DNA of 64,000 nt from Flavobacterium restrictum (GTDB lineage Bacteria > Bacteroidota > Bacteroidia > Flavobacteriales > Flavobacteriaceae): positions 241,859-305,858 of the forward strand of contig NZ_VJZT01000002.1 in the NCBI RefSeq assembly GCF_007097245.1. The letters run 5' to 3'. Below, piece by piece: positions 43,693 through 52,128 of this stretch. Position numbers and translations under genes: made by a program. The number at the start of each line of letters is the position of its first letter. The stretch's first letter is position 1. Below the pieces are notes generated by a model. The model was not told the origin of the DNA. It made no database searches and saw nothing but the letters and a program-made list of their open reading frames with translations.

Positions 43693-43753
43693 AAAACCGC
43701 CTTTCGCAAGATTGCTTTGCCAGTACGGCTTAGCAGCCTCGAGTGGCGGTTTT
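43693..43753 (+). terminator. Long branched terminator after rng
   Basis: AAAACCGCC (43693-43701) pairs with GGCGGTTTT (43745-43753), followed by a T-run. The 43-base interior can form its own GCT..GCC/GGC..AGC stem. It is longer and more GC-rich than other terminators in the window. Confidence 0.78.
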
Positions 43754-43950
43754 TTTTGTAGTTTTTTTTAGCACAATAACCACAATAAACTACATACCAG
43801 CGCTTTAAATTAACGTTATTTATAAAACAGTATTGAAATACCTTAACAATAGTAACCTTTGATTTACAATTTGGTTTTATTTTTATAAACTTAAGTTCGT
43901 ATTCACAACACAGTAAGCCAGTATTTTTACGCCTGATTAATATCCGTAAA

Positions 43951-44655
43951 ATGACTCACTTAATCTCCAAGAACAGCTGGTTTTACACCATTACACTACT
44001 ATTACTCGTGGCTATGAGCTGCTTTTTATGTTGTTTTTCGCATTGTGATGGCTTCATGCTTTTGAATAGTTTTCATACCAAAGCCTTGAATTTCTTTTTT
44101 GAAATTATTACTTTTTTTGGCGACGGCATCTTTTTAATTGCTGTTAGTTTGCTCCTTCTTTTTGGTTTTAAAAAGCATCGAAAACTTGCATTTCTTATCC
44201 TACTTTCGTATTTTATTTCTGGTGTTTTTGCACAATTTTTCAAAGCCTTTATTACAGCTCCTAGACCAAGTGTGTATTTTGCAATGCATCATTACACCTA
44301 TTATCTGGATACCTTTGCCACGAGCAGAATTGGATTTCGGAGTTTTCCTTCGGGTCATGCCGCTTCTGCATTTGCAATGGCTACCGTTATTTCTATTTAT
44401 TGTCATAAAAAATCGGTTTGTATAGCGGCCTTACTCTTTGCGCTCTTGGTGGGTTATTCCCGAATATACTTGGCGCACCATTTTCTAATTGATGTTTTGG
44501 GCGGGACAGCTATTGGTGTTTTATCGGCATCATTATCGGTAATTTGGTATAACGCCATCCAATCAAAAATTAGCAAAATAGTCAAAAAGAGCTTGTTTCA
44601 TAAAAACAATTGGCCCAATACGGCATTCCCAAATTCTTCCTTAAGCAACCCCTGA
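43951..44655 (+). CDS. PAP2-family membrane phosphatase
   Basis: This 234-residue integral membrane phosphatase has the three PAP2 motifs: KAFITAPRPSVYF (about 90), FRSFPSGHAASAFAMA (about 132) and GYSRIYLAHHFLIDVLGG (about 168), with catalytic His in the second and third. Candidate substrates are undecaprenyl-pyrophosphate or phosphatidyl-glycerophosphate-like lipids. It is followed 3 bases later by a GtrA-like gene and then a GT39 glycosyltransferase, suggesting a lipid-linked sugar unit. Confidence 0.93.
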   Translation: MTHLISKNSWFYTITLLLLVAMSCFLCCFSHCDGFMLLNSFHTKALNFFFEIITFFGDGIFLIAVSLLLLFGFKKHRKLAFLILLSYFISGVFAQFFKAFITAPRPSVYFAMHHYTYYLDTFATSRIGFRSFPSGHAASAFAMATVISIYCHKKSVCIAALLFALLVGYSRIYLAHHFLIDVLGGTAIGVLSASLSVIWYNAIQSKISKIVKKSLFHKNNWPNTAFPNSSLSNP

Positions 44656-44658
44656 TAG

Positions 44659-45036
44659 ATGGATTTTATTCGATTTATAAAGTTTGGACTAGTTGGTTTT
44701 TCTGGACTTTTGATAGATTTTTCGGTAACTTGGATTTGCAAAGAAAAACTCCAATTGAACAAATATGTTTCAAACGGATTTGGTTTTTTGTTTGGCGTAG
44801 TAAACAACTATTTTCTTAATAAATACTTTACTTTTCAAAACAATGACCACCATCTTGCTGCGCAGTTTTTAAGTTTTTTGTTGGTTTCCATCATTGGCTT
44901 TACCTTGAATACGGCTCTCCTTTATGGACTTCAAAAAAAGACTAAAATTAATTTTTATGTTTGCAAAGCTATGGTAACCGTCCTAGTTTTCGTTTGGAAT
45001 TTTGCTGCAAATAGCTGGTATACTTTTAAAATATAA
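44659..45036 (+). CDS. GtrA-family membrane protein
   Basis: This 125-residue protein has four hydrophobic segments and the GtrA pattern: FIRFIKFGLVGFSGLLIDF at the start, GFLFGVVNNYFLNKYFTFQ in the middle, and VTVLVFVWNFAANSWYTF at the end. GtrA-like proteins move or flip polyprenyl-phosphate-linked sugars in glycosylation of surface polymers. It is translationally linked to the GT39 gene (TAATG overlap at 45034-45038). Confidence 0.9.
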   Translation: MDFIRFIKFGLVGFSGLLIDFSVTWICKEKLQLNKYVSNGFGFLFGVVNNYFLNKYFTFQNNDHHLAAQFLSFLLVSIIGFTLNTALLYGLQKKTKINFYVCKAMVTVLVFVWNFAANSWYTFKI

Positions 45037-46562
45037 TGATTACAAAACACAAACTATTTTTACTAATTGCAGTTGCAACGCTGGTACGCTGTTGTATTGC
45101 TACGACCCTAAATCTAGGGAACGACGAGGTGTATTACCTCACTTATGCGCAACATTTGCAATGGAATTATTTTGATCATCCGCCCATGGTGGCGCTACTT
45201 ATACGCTTAACTACGCTTAATTTATGGCTAACGAATGACTTTTTTGTAAGGCTAGGATCTATTCTTTTTTCGGGTATAAATACGTATTTAATTTATGCCA
45301 TTGGCACAAAAATAAAAAATGAGAATACGGGTTTTATAGCAGCTGTGCTGTTTTCGACCTCTATTTATTCCAGTATAATTGCTGGCGTATTTATTTTGCC
45401 TGATGCGCCTCAACTCTTTTTTTGGATGGTGAGCTTGTGGCTTTTGATTGAAATAGTAACAACGAATACCTCCAAAAACCAACTCAATATCAATCTGTTA
45501 CTTTTTGGTTTAACTACGGGTTTGTGTGTGATGAGCAAAATTCACGGTGTTTTTTTGTGGCTTGGCTTTGGATTGTATATTTTGATTTACAAAAGAAATT
45601 TGCTGTCGAATGTCTATTTGTATCTGGCGGTGTTGCTAACTTTGATGCTAATTTCGCCAATACTTTTTTGGAATATCGACAACCATTTTATAACCTATAC
45701 TTTTCACAGCAATCGAGTTAGCATTCACAGCGGTTTGAATTCCAGCAGTTTTTTTAGAGAGCTTTTTGGCGGTATTTTATACAACAATCCCATCAACTAT
45801 TTTCTTATCAGTATCACTTTGATTGCCATGTGCAAAAATCAAATTACCCTTGCGCAACCCGTGAAAAGAATATTACTTTTATCAGGACTACCGTTACTCG
45901 TTATTATTCTTTTTATCTCCTTATTTAGAGACACATTACCGCATTGGTCTGGTCCTGGATTTACTGCTTTACTCCTTTTGGCAGCTTGCTTTATCGATGA
46001 CAAAACAAAATTGAATACTACCAATATAAGTAAAGCTGTAGCCTATTCGGGTGTTTTGATTCTAGTCGTGGTTGTTTCAGGGATTTTAGTAATCAATTAT
46101 TATCCAGGAACCATTGGCGATAAAAAAGAAGAATCACTTGGCAAAAAAGATGTGACGCTGGATATGTACGGCTGGGATTTTTTCAAAAAAGAATTTGACA
46201 ATCTGCATCAAAAAGACCTTTATTTAAAGAAAACTAAAACTAATTTTATCATTACTAACAAATGGTTTCCAGGTGCTCATATTGATAATTATATTGCACA
46301 ACCCTTGCATCTGGATTTTGTAGCCCTAGGAAAATTGGAGGACATACATACCTATGCGTGGCTGAACGCCTATAGAAAGAAAATAAAAAAAGGAGATGAC
46401 GCCTACTTTATTACGGTTTCTAATAGCTTTAGCAATCCTAAAGACTCCTACAAAATGCTTTTCGAAAAAATTAATTCGCCCGTAATAATCAAACAATACC
46501 GCAATAATAAACCAACACGAAATATGCTTGTTTATTTGCTCGAAGGCTATAAAGGGGAATGA
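45036..46562 (+). CDS. GT39/PMT-like membrane glycosyltransferase
   Basis: This 508-residue multi-span protein has a first loop with the acidic pair of lipid-linked sugar transferases (LGNDEVYYLTYAQHLQWNYF, about 26-45, followed by DHPPMVALLIRL). About ten hydrophobic segments follow, then a soluble C-terminal part (about 360-508). The family uses polyprenyl-phosphate-sugar donors to modify proteins or glycolipids. The gene is coupled to GtrA and PAP2, so these three may build or transfer one lipid-linked sugar. The acceptor is unknown. Confidence 0.9.
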   Translation: MITKHKLFLLIAVATLVRCCIATTLNLGNDEVYYLTYAQHLQWNYFDHPPMVALLIRLTTLNLWLTNDFFVRLGSILFSGINTYLIYAIGTKIKNENTGFIAAVLFSTSIYSSIIAGVFILPDAPQLFFWMVSLWLLIEIVTTNTSKNQLNINLLLFGLTTGLCVMSKIHGVFLWLGFGLYILIYKRNLLSNVYLYLAVLLTLMLISPILFWNIDNHFITYTFHSNRVSIHSGLNSSSFFRELFGGILYNNPINYFLISITLIAMCKNQITLAQPVKRILLLSGLPLLVIILFISLFRDTLPHWSGPGFTALLLLAACFIDDKTKLNTTNISKAVAYSGVLILVVVVSGILVINYYPGTIGDKKEESLGKKDVTLDMYGWDFFKKEFDNLHQKDLYLKKTKTNFIITNKWFPGAHIDNYIAQPLHLDFVALGKLEDIHTYAWLNAYRKKIKKGDDAYFITVSNSFSNPKDSYKMLFEKINSPVIIKQYRNNKPTRNMLVYLLEGYKGE

Positions 46563-46650
46563 AATAAAATAGAAGTATACACCAAAACATCTACAAATTA
46601 ATTCTTTTCGAGTTCCCTCTTTAAAGTGAAATTGTTTGGTTTAATTAGTT

Positions 46651-47409
46651 TTATTTCAAACCATATTCCAATCTTACTGTAATTCTGGCTGTTTTATTTT
46701 TACTAAAAGTATCATTATTACCACCATAACTATCCTCTGCTGTTGAGCCTTGACCCGTAATTTGAAAAACGCCCATACTTGCATCTTTAAGTTTGCCTAT
46801 ACTACCATTTGCCGTATTTACAATTTTATTCGCCCGCTCGTTTGCATCTTTTGTAGCATTTTCTATCAAGCTTTGTTTCAAACTTGGCAAGTTAGAATAG
46901 GTGTATTGGATAGAGTTTGACGTTAGTTCTATTCCGGAATTTATCAATTCAGATGTTTTGCTTGATACGGTTTCAATACGTTTCATGAGTTCTGGATTTT
47001 TCTTGGCCGAAAACGAAATACTTTGCGTTGCTTCATACCCATCAAAAACTTGTTCTGTATTTATGTATTCGTTATTGGCATTTTGAACTTTAATTTCTCT
47101 AAACTTTTTTTGAAAATTTACGGCTCCAAAAGAAAACTCGTTCGGTTTAAATCCTTTTGAAATAAAAAATTCGGAAACAATTTTTTGGTCCGAAATAATT
47201 TTGCCATAAGCTGTTTTGATATCTAGACTATTTGCCGTAAAACTGCCAGACCACAAAATTTCGTCCGAAACAAAATCTTTCGTTCCAAGCCCAATTACCG
47301 AAATAGAATCTAAATTTTCATTTCTGTTTTTAAAAGATTGACCCAAAATAAAGGCAGTAACTACGATTGCAATTCCAATAATAAGTGATGTTTTGATTTT
47401 GGTTTCCAT
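46651..47409 (-). CDS. SIMPL domain-containing protein
   Basis: This 252-residue protein with one N-terminal membrane segment (TSLIIGIAIVVTAFILGQSF) carries a SIMPL domain over about 35-250: SISVIGLGTKDFVSDEILWSG early and later NATKDANERANKIVNTANGS with KNKTARITVRLEYGL at the end. Start chosen at METKIKTS (47409); the ATG 6 bases upstream is equivalent. SIMPL proteins are periplasmic with unclear function. There is no clear operon partner. Confidence 0.85.
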   Translation of the reverse strand: METKIKTSLIIGIAIVVTAFILGQSFKNRNENLDSISVIGLGTKDFVSDEILWSGSFTANSLDIKTAYGKIISDQKIVSEFFISKGFKPNEFSFGAVNFQKKFREIKVQNANNEYINTEQVFDGYEATQSISFSAKKNPELMKRIETVSSKTSELINSGIELTSNSIQYTYSNLPSLKQSLIENATKDANERANKIVNTANGSIGKLKDASMGVFQITGQGSTAEDSYGGNNDTFSKNKTARITVRLEYGLK

Positions 47410-47502
47410 CGTCAACGTAATTTTAGAATTTAGTTATTTCTTTCCACTAGTATACTATAACTGTAAATGTAATGAGAAATTGACAACATTAAACGATAGG
47501 TC

Positions 47503-47946
47503 TTACTTTCTTTTCTCGGCAAAAAATCGCTTTATTAAATCAGTAGCTTCATTTGCCAAAATTCCACGAACAACCGTAGTTTTGGGATGCAATTGTGTTC
47601 CCATTTTCTCGAAACCGCGATTTTCATCGCTGGCACCAAAAACAATTTTCGAAATTTGTGACCAGTATAATGCACCCGCACACATCTGGCAAGGTTCGAG
47701 CGTGACATATAGCGTACAATCCTTGAGGTATTTTCCTCCAATAAAATTAGCAGCGGCAGTAATCGCTTGCATTTCAGCATGGGCTGTAACATCATTGAGC
47801 AATTCAGTCAAATTATGACTTCTAGCAATGACCTTATTATCGATTACAATGATTGCGCCTACAGGGATTTCATCTTTTTCAAAAGCGGTTTCTGCCTCTT
47901 GCAAGGCTTTTTTCATGAAATATTCGTCGGTGAAAGGGTTTTCCAT
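47503..47946 (-). CDS. tadA: tRNA adenosine(34) deaminase / CMP-dCMP-type deaminase
   Basis: This 147-residue zinc deaminase has active-site motifs VTAHAEMQAITAA (His and Glu, about residue 53) and TLEPCQMCAGALYWS (two Cys, about 83). It starts MENPFTDEYFMKKALQEAE, typical of TadA, which makes inosine at the wobble base of tRNA-Arg. Guanine deaminase-like relatives exist, but sequence and size fit TadA. Confidence 0.92.
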   Translation of the reverse strand: MENPFTDEYFMKKALQEAETAFEKDEIPVGAIIVIDNKVIARSHNLTELLNDVTAHAEMQAITAAANFIGGKYLKDCTLYVTLEPCQMCAGALYWSQISKIVFGASDENRGFEKMGTQLHPKTTVVRGILANEATDLIKRFFAEKRK

Positions 47947-48050
47947 AGTGCAAAAGTACGATTTTGAACTAATTTTAGGTTTCTCAAATACAATTTCTAG
48001 TAGCCATTCACAAAAAAAATCAATTTAAAAACAAAAAACTTATTGTAACG

Positions 48051-49157
48051 TTATAACAACAAATTCAAGTCATACCCTCTACTTCTTCCTTCTCCTTTTG
48101 GAATCAAAACGCTTTTTTCTGTCAAATCCTGTAAATCTCTTGTGGCAGTTGCTCTGGAAGTTTTTGTGATAGCAACATATTTTATAGCAGTCATTCCACC
48201 TTCAAAACCAGCAATACCATTTTCAAACATTTTTAAAACAGCCTTACTTTGTCTTTCGTTCATTTGATTTTTAAAACGGTCTATAAATTTGGTTTTATTT
48301 AAAGTAAAAAGAACCGTTTCTTTGGCATTTTTCTGTGATTCTAAAATCAGTGTAGAAAAATAAAAAATCCAATCTGTGATTTCTAAAGTTCTTTGGGCTT
48401 GCTGTAATGATTCATAATATCGTTTTTTATCCTGTTCAATAGTACTTGAAATGCTCATTAAAACAGGTCGATTTAAGGATTCCGAAAGACATTTTTCGGC
48501 AATAGCCCTACCAATTCTATCATTTCCGTCTTCAAAAGGATGAATACTTTCAAAATACAAATGCGAAATTGAAGTTTTAATCAATGCACTTTTGATATCG
48601 GTTGGTTTCACTTCAAAATTAGTATACCAATCGATAAAATTTTTCATTTCAACTGGAACTTGATTGGATGGTGGCGCTTCAAAATGAATGATTTCTTTAC
48701 CAAATCTACCTGAAACAATTTGCATTGGTTCCTCGCCAATTCTATACTCTCCAGGATTAATACGCTTGGAAAATTCCATGAGAATAGTGTGCCATTCTTT
48801 TATCGAAAACTCGGTAAGCTTTGCAGCATAAGAATTTCGCACCGTCACCATCAACTTTCCAATTCCTTGTGCATTTTTGTCTCTTATTTGACCAAAAGTA
48901 GCTCCAATTCCTAAATTCTTTTTAATCGAGGACATTACATCTTGACGACTAAAAAATTCTCCTTCTATTTCCGAAGTTTTGATAGCCTCAAAAATCATAA
49001 ATTGCAAAATTGTTTCTTGCTGAATCTCGGTTGATAAGGAATCGACAAGACCTTTTAGTTCTCCTGTTTCCAAAGCAAAATCCATACATAATGAATCTAT
49101 TACAGAATCATCAAATAAAAACTTTTTCCAATTTGAATGTTGCCAGTTGTATTGCAT
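48051..49157 (-). CDS. Class II Fic protein with DUF4172 and winged-helix domain; active-site variant
   Basis: This 368-residue AMPylase-fold protein starts at MQYNWQHSNWKKFLF (49157), the DUF4172 start. The longer ATGs lie at or above the transcription start predicted by the -7 box at 49185-49192. An inhibitory helix follows with TSEIEG (a class II (S/T)xxxE(G/N) motif). The Fic motif reads HPFEDGNDRIGR, where the usual GNGR is GNDR (codon GAT). The C-terminus has a winged-helix (MTAIKYVAITKTSRATATRDLQ) that could bind DNA. Three repeats flank its own promoter (see 49175-49231), suggesting self-regulation. Confidence 0.9.
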   Translation of the reverse strand: MQYNWQHSNWKKFLFDDSVIDSLCMDFALETGELKGLVDSLSTEIQQETILQFMIFEAIKTSEIEGEFFSRQDVMSSIKKNLGIGATFGQIRDKNAQGIGKLMVTVRNSYAAKLTEFSIKEWHTILMEFSKRINPGEYRIGEEPMQIVSGRFGKEIIHFEAPPSNQVPVEMKNFIDWYTNFEVKPTDIKSALIKTSISHLYFESIHPFEDGNDRIGRAIAEKCLSESLNRPVLMSISSTIEQDKKRYYESLQQAQRTLEITDWIFYFSTLILESQKNAKETVLFTLNKTKFIDRFKNQMNERQSKAVLKMFENGIAGFEGGMTAIKYVAITKTSRATATRDLQDLTEKSVLIPKGEGRSRGYDLNLLL

Positions 49158-49174
49158 TGAGTTATTTAATCTCA

Positions 49175-49231
49175 TTAATCGCCTCAAATATAGTGTTTTT
49201 TTGAGGCGATTAACGCAATTAATTGCCTCAA
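49175..49231 (-). promoter_or_regulatory. Fic promoter with three operator-like repeats
   Basis: TTAATCGCCTCAA (49175-49187) and its perfect inverse TTGAGGCGATTAA (49201-49213) form a 13-base inverted repeat with a 13-base spacer. A third copy, TTAATTGCCTCAA (12 of 13), is at 49219-49231. The minus-strand -7 box TATATTTG (49192-49185) overlaps the first copy by three bases (49185-49187). This layout fits repression by a dimeric DNA-binding protein, perhaps the HTH domain of Fic itself. Confidence 0.75.
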
Positions 49232-49298
49232 TTTTCAGTTTAATCCAATTTATACAGGGATTCAAGTTGAAAATAGAATTTGTCGCAAAGATTCAAAA

Positions 49299-49327
49299 TT
49301 GTAATTAAATTTAAAACCGTAAATTTG
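49299..49327 (+). promoter_or_regulatory. Promoter of dxs
   Basis: TTG (49299-49301), 18 bases, TAAATTTG (49320-49327), 14 bases before the dxs ATG: a good match to the Bacteroidetes pattern. Confidence 0.65.
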
Positions 49328-49341
49328 TTTTTTAAAATACA

Positions 49342-51120
49342 ATGAAAAGCAAATTCCTAAAACACATCAACAATCCTACCGATTTGCGCCAACTCGAAGA
49401 AGCCCAGCTTCCCGAAGTGGCACAAGAATTGCGCAATTTTATAATTGCCGTTGTAGCGGTCAAGGAAGGACATCTTGGCGCAAGCCTTGGTGTGGTAGAG
49501 CTTACCATTGCCTTGCATTATGTTTTTGATACGCCAAATGATTTATTAATTTGGGACGTAGGACACCAAGCCTATGGACACAAAATACTCACTGGTCGAA
49601 GAGCCAATTTTCATACCAATAGACAACTCAACGGCATTTCGGGTTTTCCCAAACGTAGCGAAAGTGTTTACGATGCTTTTGGCGTAGGGCATTCTTCGAC
49701 TTCTATTTCGGCAGCTTTAGGAATGGCAATTGCTTCCAATTTGAAAGGAGATTTCGAGAAACAGCATATTGCTGTAATAGGCGATGCTTCTATCGCATCT
49801 GGAATGGCATTCGAAGGATTGAATCACGCCGGAGTTACAGATGCTAATTTACTAGTCATTCTCAACGACAACGCTATCGGAATTGACCCTAGTGTTGGCG
49901 CTTTGAAAAATTACCTCACTGCCGTAAAAGAAGGAAAAAACCACAAGCAAAACAACATGATTAAGTCCCTGAATTTTGATTATTCAGGACCCATTGATGG
50001 GAATGATATTTTTGCCGTAATCAAGGAATTAAAGCGTTTGCAAAAAATTAAAGGCCCCAAGTTTTTACACCTCATTACCACCAAAGGCAAAGGGCTACAA
50101 CAAGCCGAAGATAACCAAGTACAATACCATGCGCCTGGTAAATTTGACGCCAACACAGGTGAAATCCTACCCAAATCCGAAGCAAATTTACCTCCAAAAT
50201 ACCAAGATGTTTTTGGGTTAACCATTTTAGATTTGGCGAAAGCCAATGAAAAAATAATCGGAATTACCCCTGCCATGCCATCAGGAAGTTCCCTGAAATT
50301 TATGATGGACGCGTTCCCAAAACGTGCTTTTGACGTGGGAATTGCAGAGCAACACGCAGTAACATTAGCCGCTGGAATGGCTACGCAAGGAATGGTTGTT
50401 TTTTGCAATATTTATTCTACTTTTTTGCAACGAGCTTACGACCAAGTCATACATGACGTGGCTTTACAGGATTTACCAGTTATTTTTTGTTTGGATAGAG
50501 CAGGTCTGGTTGGCGAGGATGGCGCCACACATCACGGTGTTTTCGATTTGGCCTATTTGCGTTGTATTCCTAATATGATGGTGTATGCTCCTTTGAACGA
50601 AATTGCCTTACGCAACATTTTATACACCGCACAATTGGGTTTAAATCATCCTATTGCAATTCGTTATCCTCGGGGTCGAGGGCAAATTGTGGATTGGCAA
50701 AAACCGTATCAAAAAATCGAAATTGGTCAAGCCAATTGCCTCAAAAAAGGAAGCCAAATAGCCGTTTTATCTAACGGAACTATTGGCAATAACGTGACTT
50801 TGGCATTGGCCAAAATGAACAATCCAGAAAGCATTGCGCATTATGATTTTGCTTTTGTAAAACCAGTAGACGAACCACTATTGCACACTATTTTCTCGGA
50901 ATTTGAAAGTATTATAACTCTGGAAGATGGGGTTATAAAAGGAGGATTTGGGAGCGCAATTGTTGAGTTTGCAGCATCCCACAATTATAAATCCAAAATT
51001 GAAATTCTAGGCATTCCAGACGAATTCATCGAACAAGGAACCGTATCCGAGCTACAATACTATTGCAAAATTGACGTTTTCAGTTTAGAAATAATTTTTG
51101 CTAATGCCCTTTTTAGTTAA
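49342..51120 (+). CDS. dxs: 1-deoxy-D-xylulose-5-phosphate synthase
   Basis: This thiamine-diphosphate enzyme of 592 residues condenses pyruvate and glyceraldehyde-3-phosphate at the start of the MEP isoprenoid pathway. Motifs: LIWDVGHQAYGHKILTGRR (about 70), the TPP/Mg site GDASIASGMAFEGLNHAG (about 148) with ILNDNAIGID, and FDVGIAEQHAVTLAAGMA (about 331). The usual GDG is GDA, but the N-dependent site is intact. It is slightly shorter than the E. coli enzyme. A DUF3078 gene follows 59 bases later. Confidence 0.95.
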   Translation: MKSKFLKHINNPTDLRQLEEAQLPEVAQELRNFIIAVVAVKEGHLGASLGVVELTIALHYVFDTPNDLLIWDVGHQAYGHKILTGRRANFHTNRQLNGISGFPKRSESVYDAFGVGHSSTSISAALGMAIASNLKGDFEKQHIAVIGDASIASGMAFEGLNHAGVTDANLLVILNDNAIGIDPSVGALKNYLTAVKEGKNHKQNNMIKSLNFDYSGPIDGNDIFAVIKELKRLQKIKGPKFLHLITTKGKGLQQAEDNQVQYHAPGKFDANTGEILPKSEANLPPKYQDVFGLTILDLAKANEKIIGITPAMPSGSSLKFMMDAFPKRAFDVGIAEQHAVTLAAGMATQGMVVFCNIYSTFLQRAYDQVIHDVALQDLPVIFCLDRAGLVGEDGATHHGVFDLAYLRCIPNMMVYAPLNEIALRNILYTAQLGLNHPIAIRYPRGRGQIVDWQKPYQKIEIGQANCLKKGSQIAVLSNGTIGNNVTLALAKMNNPESIAHYDFAFVKPVDEPLLHTIFSEFESIITLEDGVIKGGFGSAIVEFAASHNYKSKIEILGIPDEFIEQGTVSELQYYCKIDVFSLEIIFANALFS

Positions 51121-51179
51121 AATTTAAAATGGGATAATTACTTCAAATAATTATTTTTGCAAAAAAAAACAGATCAATA

Positions 51180-52127
51180 ATGAAATTAGTGCCTACTCTT
51201 TTTTTACTACTATTACTCACTACAACAACTGGTTTTGCTCAAGAAATCACAAATGTAACACCGCAAGATACCGTTTCGAATTGGATTAAAAAAAATAGTG
51301 TGGGATTTGACATTTCCCAAATTGCTTTTGTAAACTGGAGTGCTGGAGGAACCAGTTCTGTATCCGGACTTTTGAAAGGAAATTTCCAACGAATTTACAA
51401 AAAAGACAATTACATTTGGGCTAACGAGCTTATTGTCAGATACGGTTTAAACAAACAAGACGGAATTGGCGTTCGCAAAACCGATGATGCGGTTCATATA
51501 AATTCCACTTTTGGCTACCGAAAAGACACTTTGACAAACTGGTACCACTCGGCTAAATTTAATTTCAACACGCAATTTACAAATGGATATTCGTACCCAA
51601 ATAAAGAAATTGCCATTTCAAAACCTTTTGCACCCGCTTATATTTTTATGGGTATTGGAGCTGAAAATATCAATAAAGAGAAAAAAAGAAAGTTTTACAT
51701 CTCCCCTTTTACGTTCAAAAAGACACTCGTTTTAGACCAAACGCTCGCTGACCAAGGCGCATTTGGTGTTACAAAAGCAACCTATGATTCCGAAGGAACA
51801 ATGCTTACCAGAGGTAAAAGAACCAAGACTGAACTGGGTTTCTTGGTAACAACGCAGTTTAAAAAAGAAATTTTTCAAAATATAAATTTCGAAAACCGAT
51901 TGAGTTTGTATTCGGATTATCTTAACCATTTTGGCAATATCGATATTGACTGGGATATGCAACTCGAATTAATTGTGAACCGCTATGTAAAAGCTACTAT
52001 TGGTACACATTTTATATATGACGACGACATAAAATCCAAAAAAGAAGTAGATGGAATTCAAATTACCGAAGGCCCAAAAGCACAATTGAAACAACTTTTA
52101 GGCATCGGGATTTTATATGAATTTTAG
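51180..52127 (+). CDS. DUF3078 outer-membrane-type protein
   Basis: This 315-residue protein has signal MKLVPTLFLLLLLTTTTGFA. The mature part begins with a conserved VGFDISQIAFVNWSAGGTSS and alternates amphipathic strands to the end (LLGIGILYEF), consistent with a small beta-barrel in the outer membrane. DUF3078 proteins are Bacteroidetes-specific; the cargo is unknown. A -7 box TATTTTTG lies at 51152-51159. Its stop and that of the convergent dGTPase are 1 base apart. Confidence 0.85.
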   Translation: MKLVPTLFLLLLLTTTTGFAQEITNVTPQDTVSNWIKKNSVGFDISQIAFVNWSAGGTSSVSGLLKGNFQRIYKKDNYIWANELIVRYGLNKQDGIGVRKTDDAVHINSTFGYRKDTLTNWYHSAKFNFNTQFTNGYSYPNKEIAISKPFAPAYIFMGIGAENINKEKKRKFYISPFTFKKTLVLDQTLADQGAFGVTKATYDSEGTMLTRGKRTKTELGFLVTTQFKKEIFQNINFENRLSLYSDYLNHFGNIDIDWDMQLELIVNRYVKATIGTHFIYDDDIKSKKEVDGIQITEGPKAQLKQLLGIGILYEF

Positions 52128-52128
52128 G

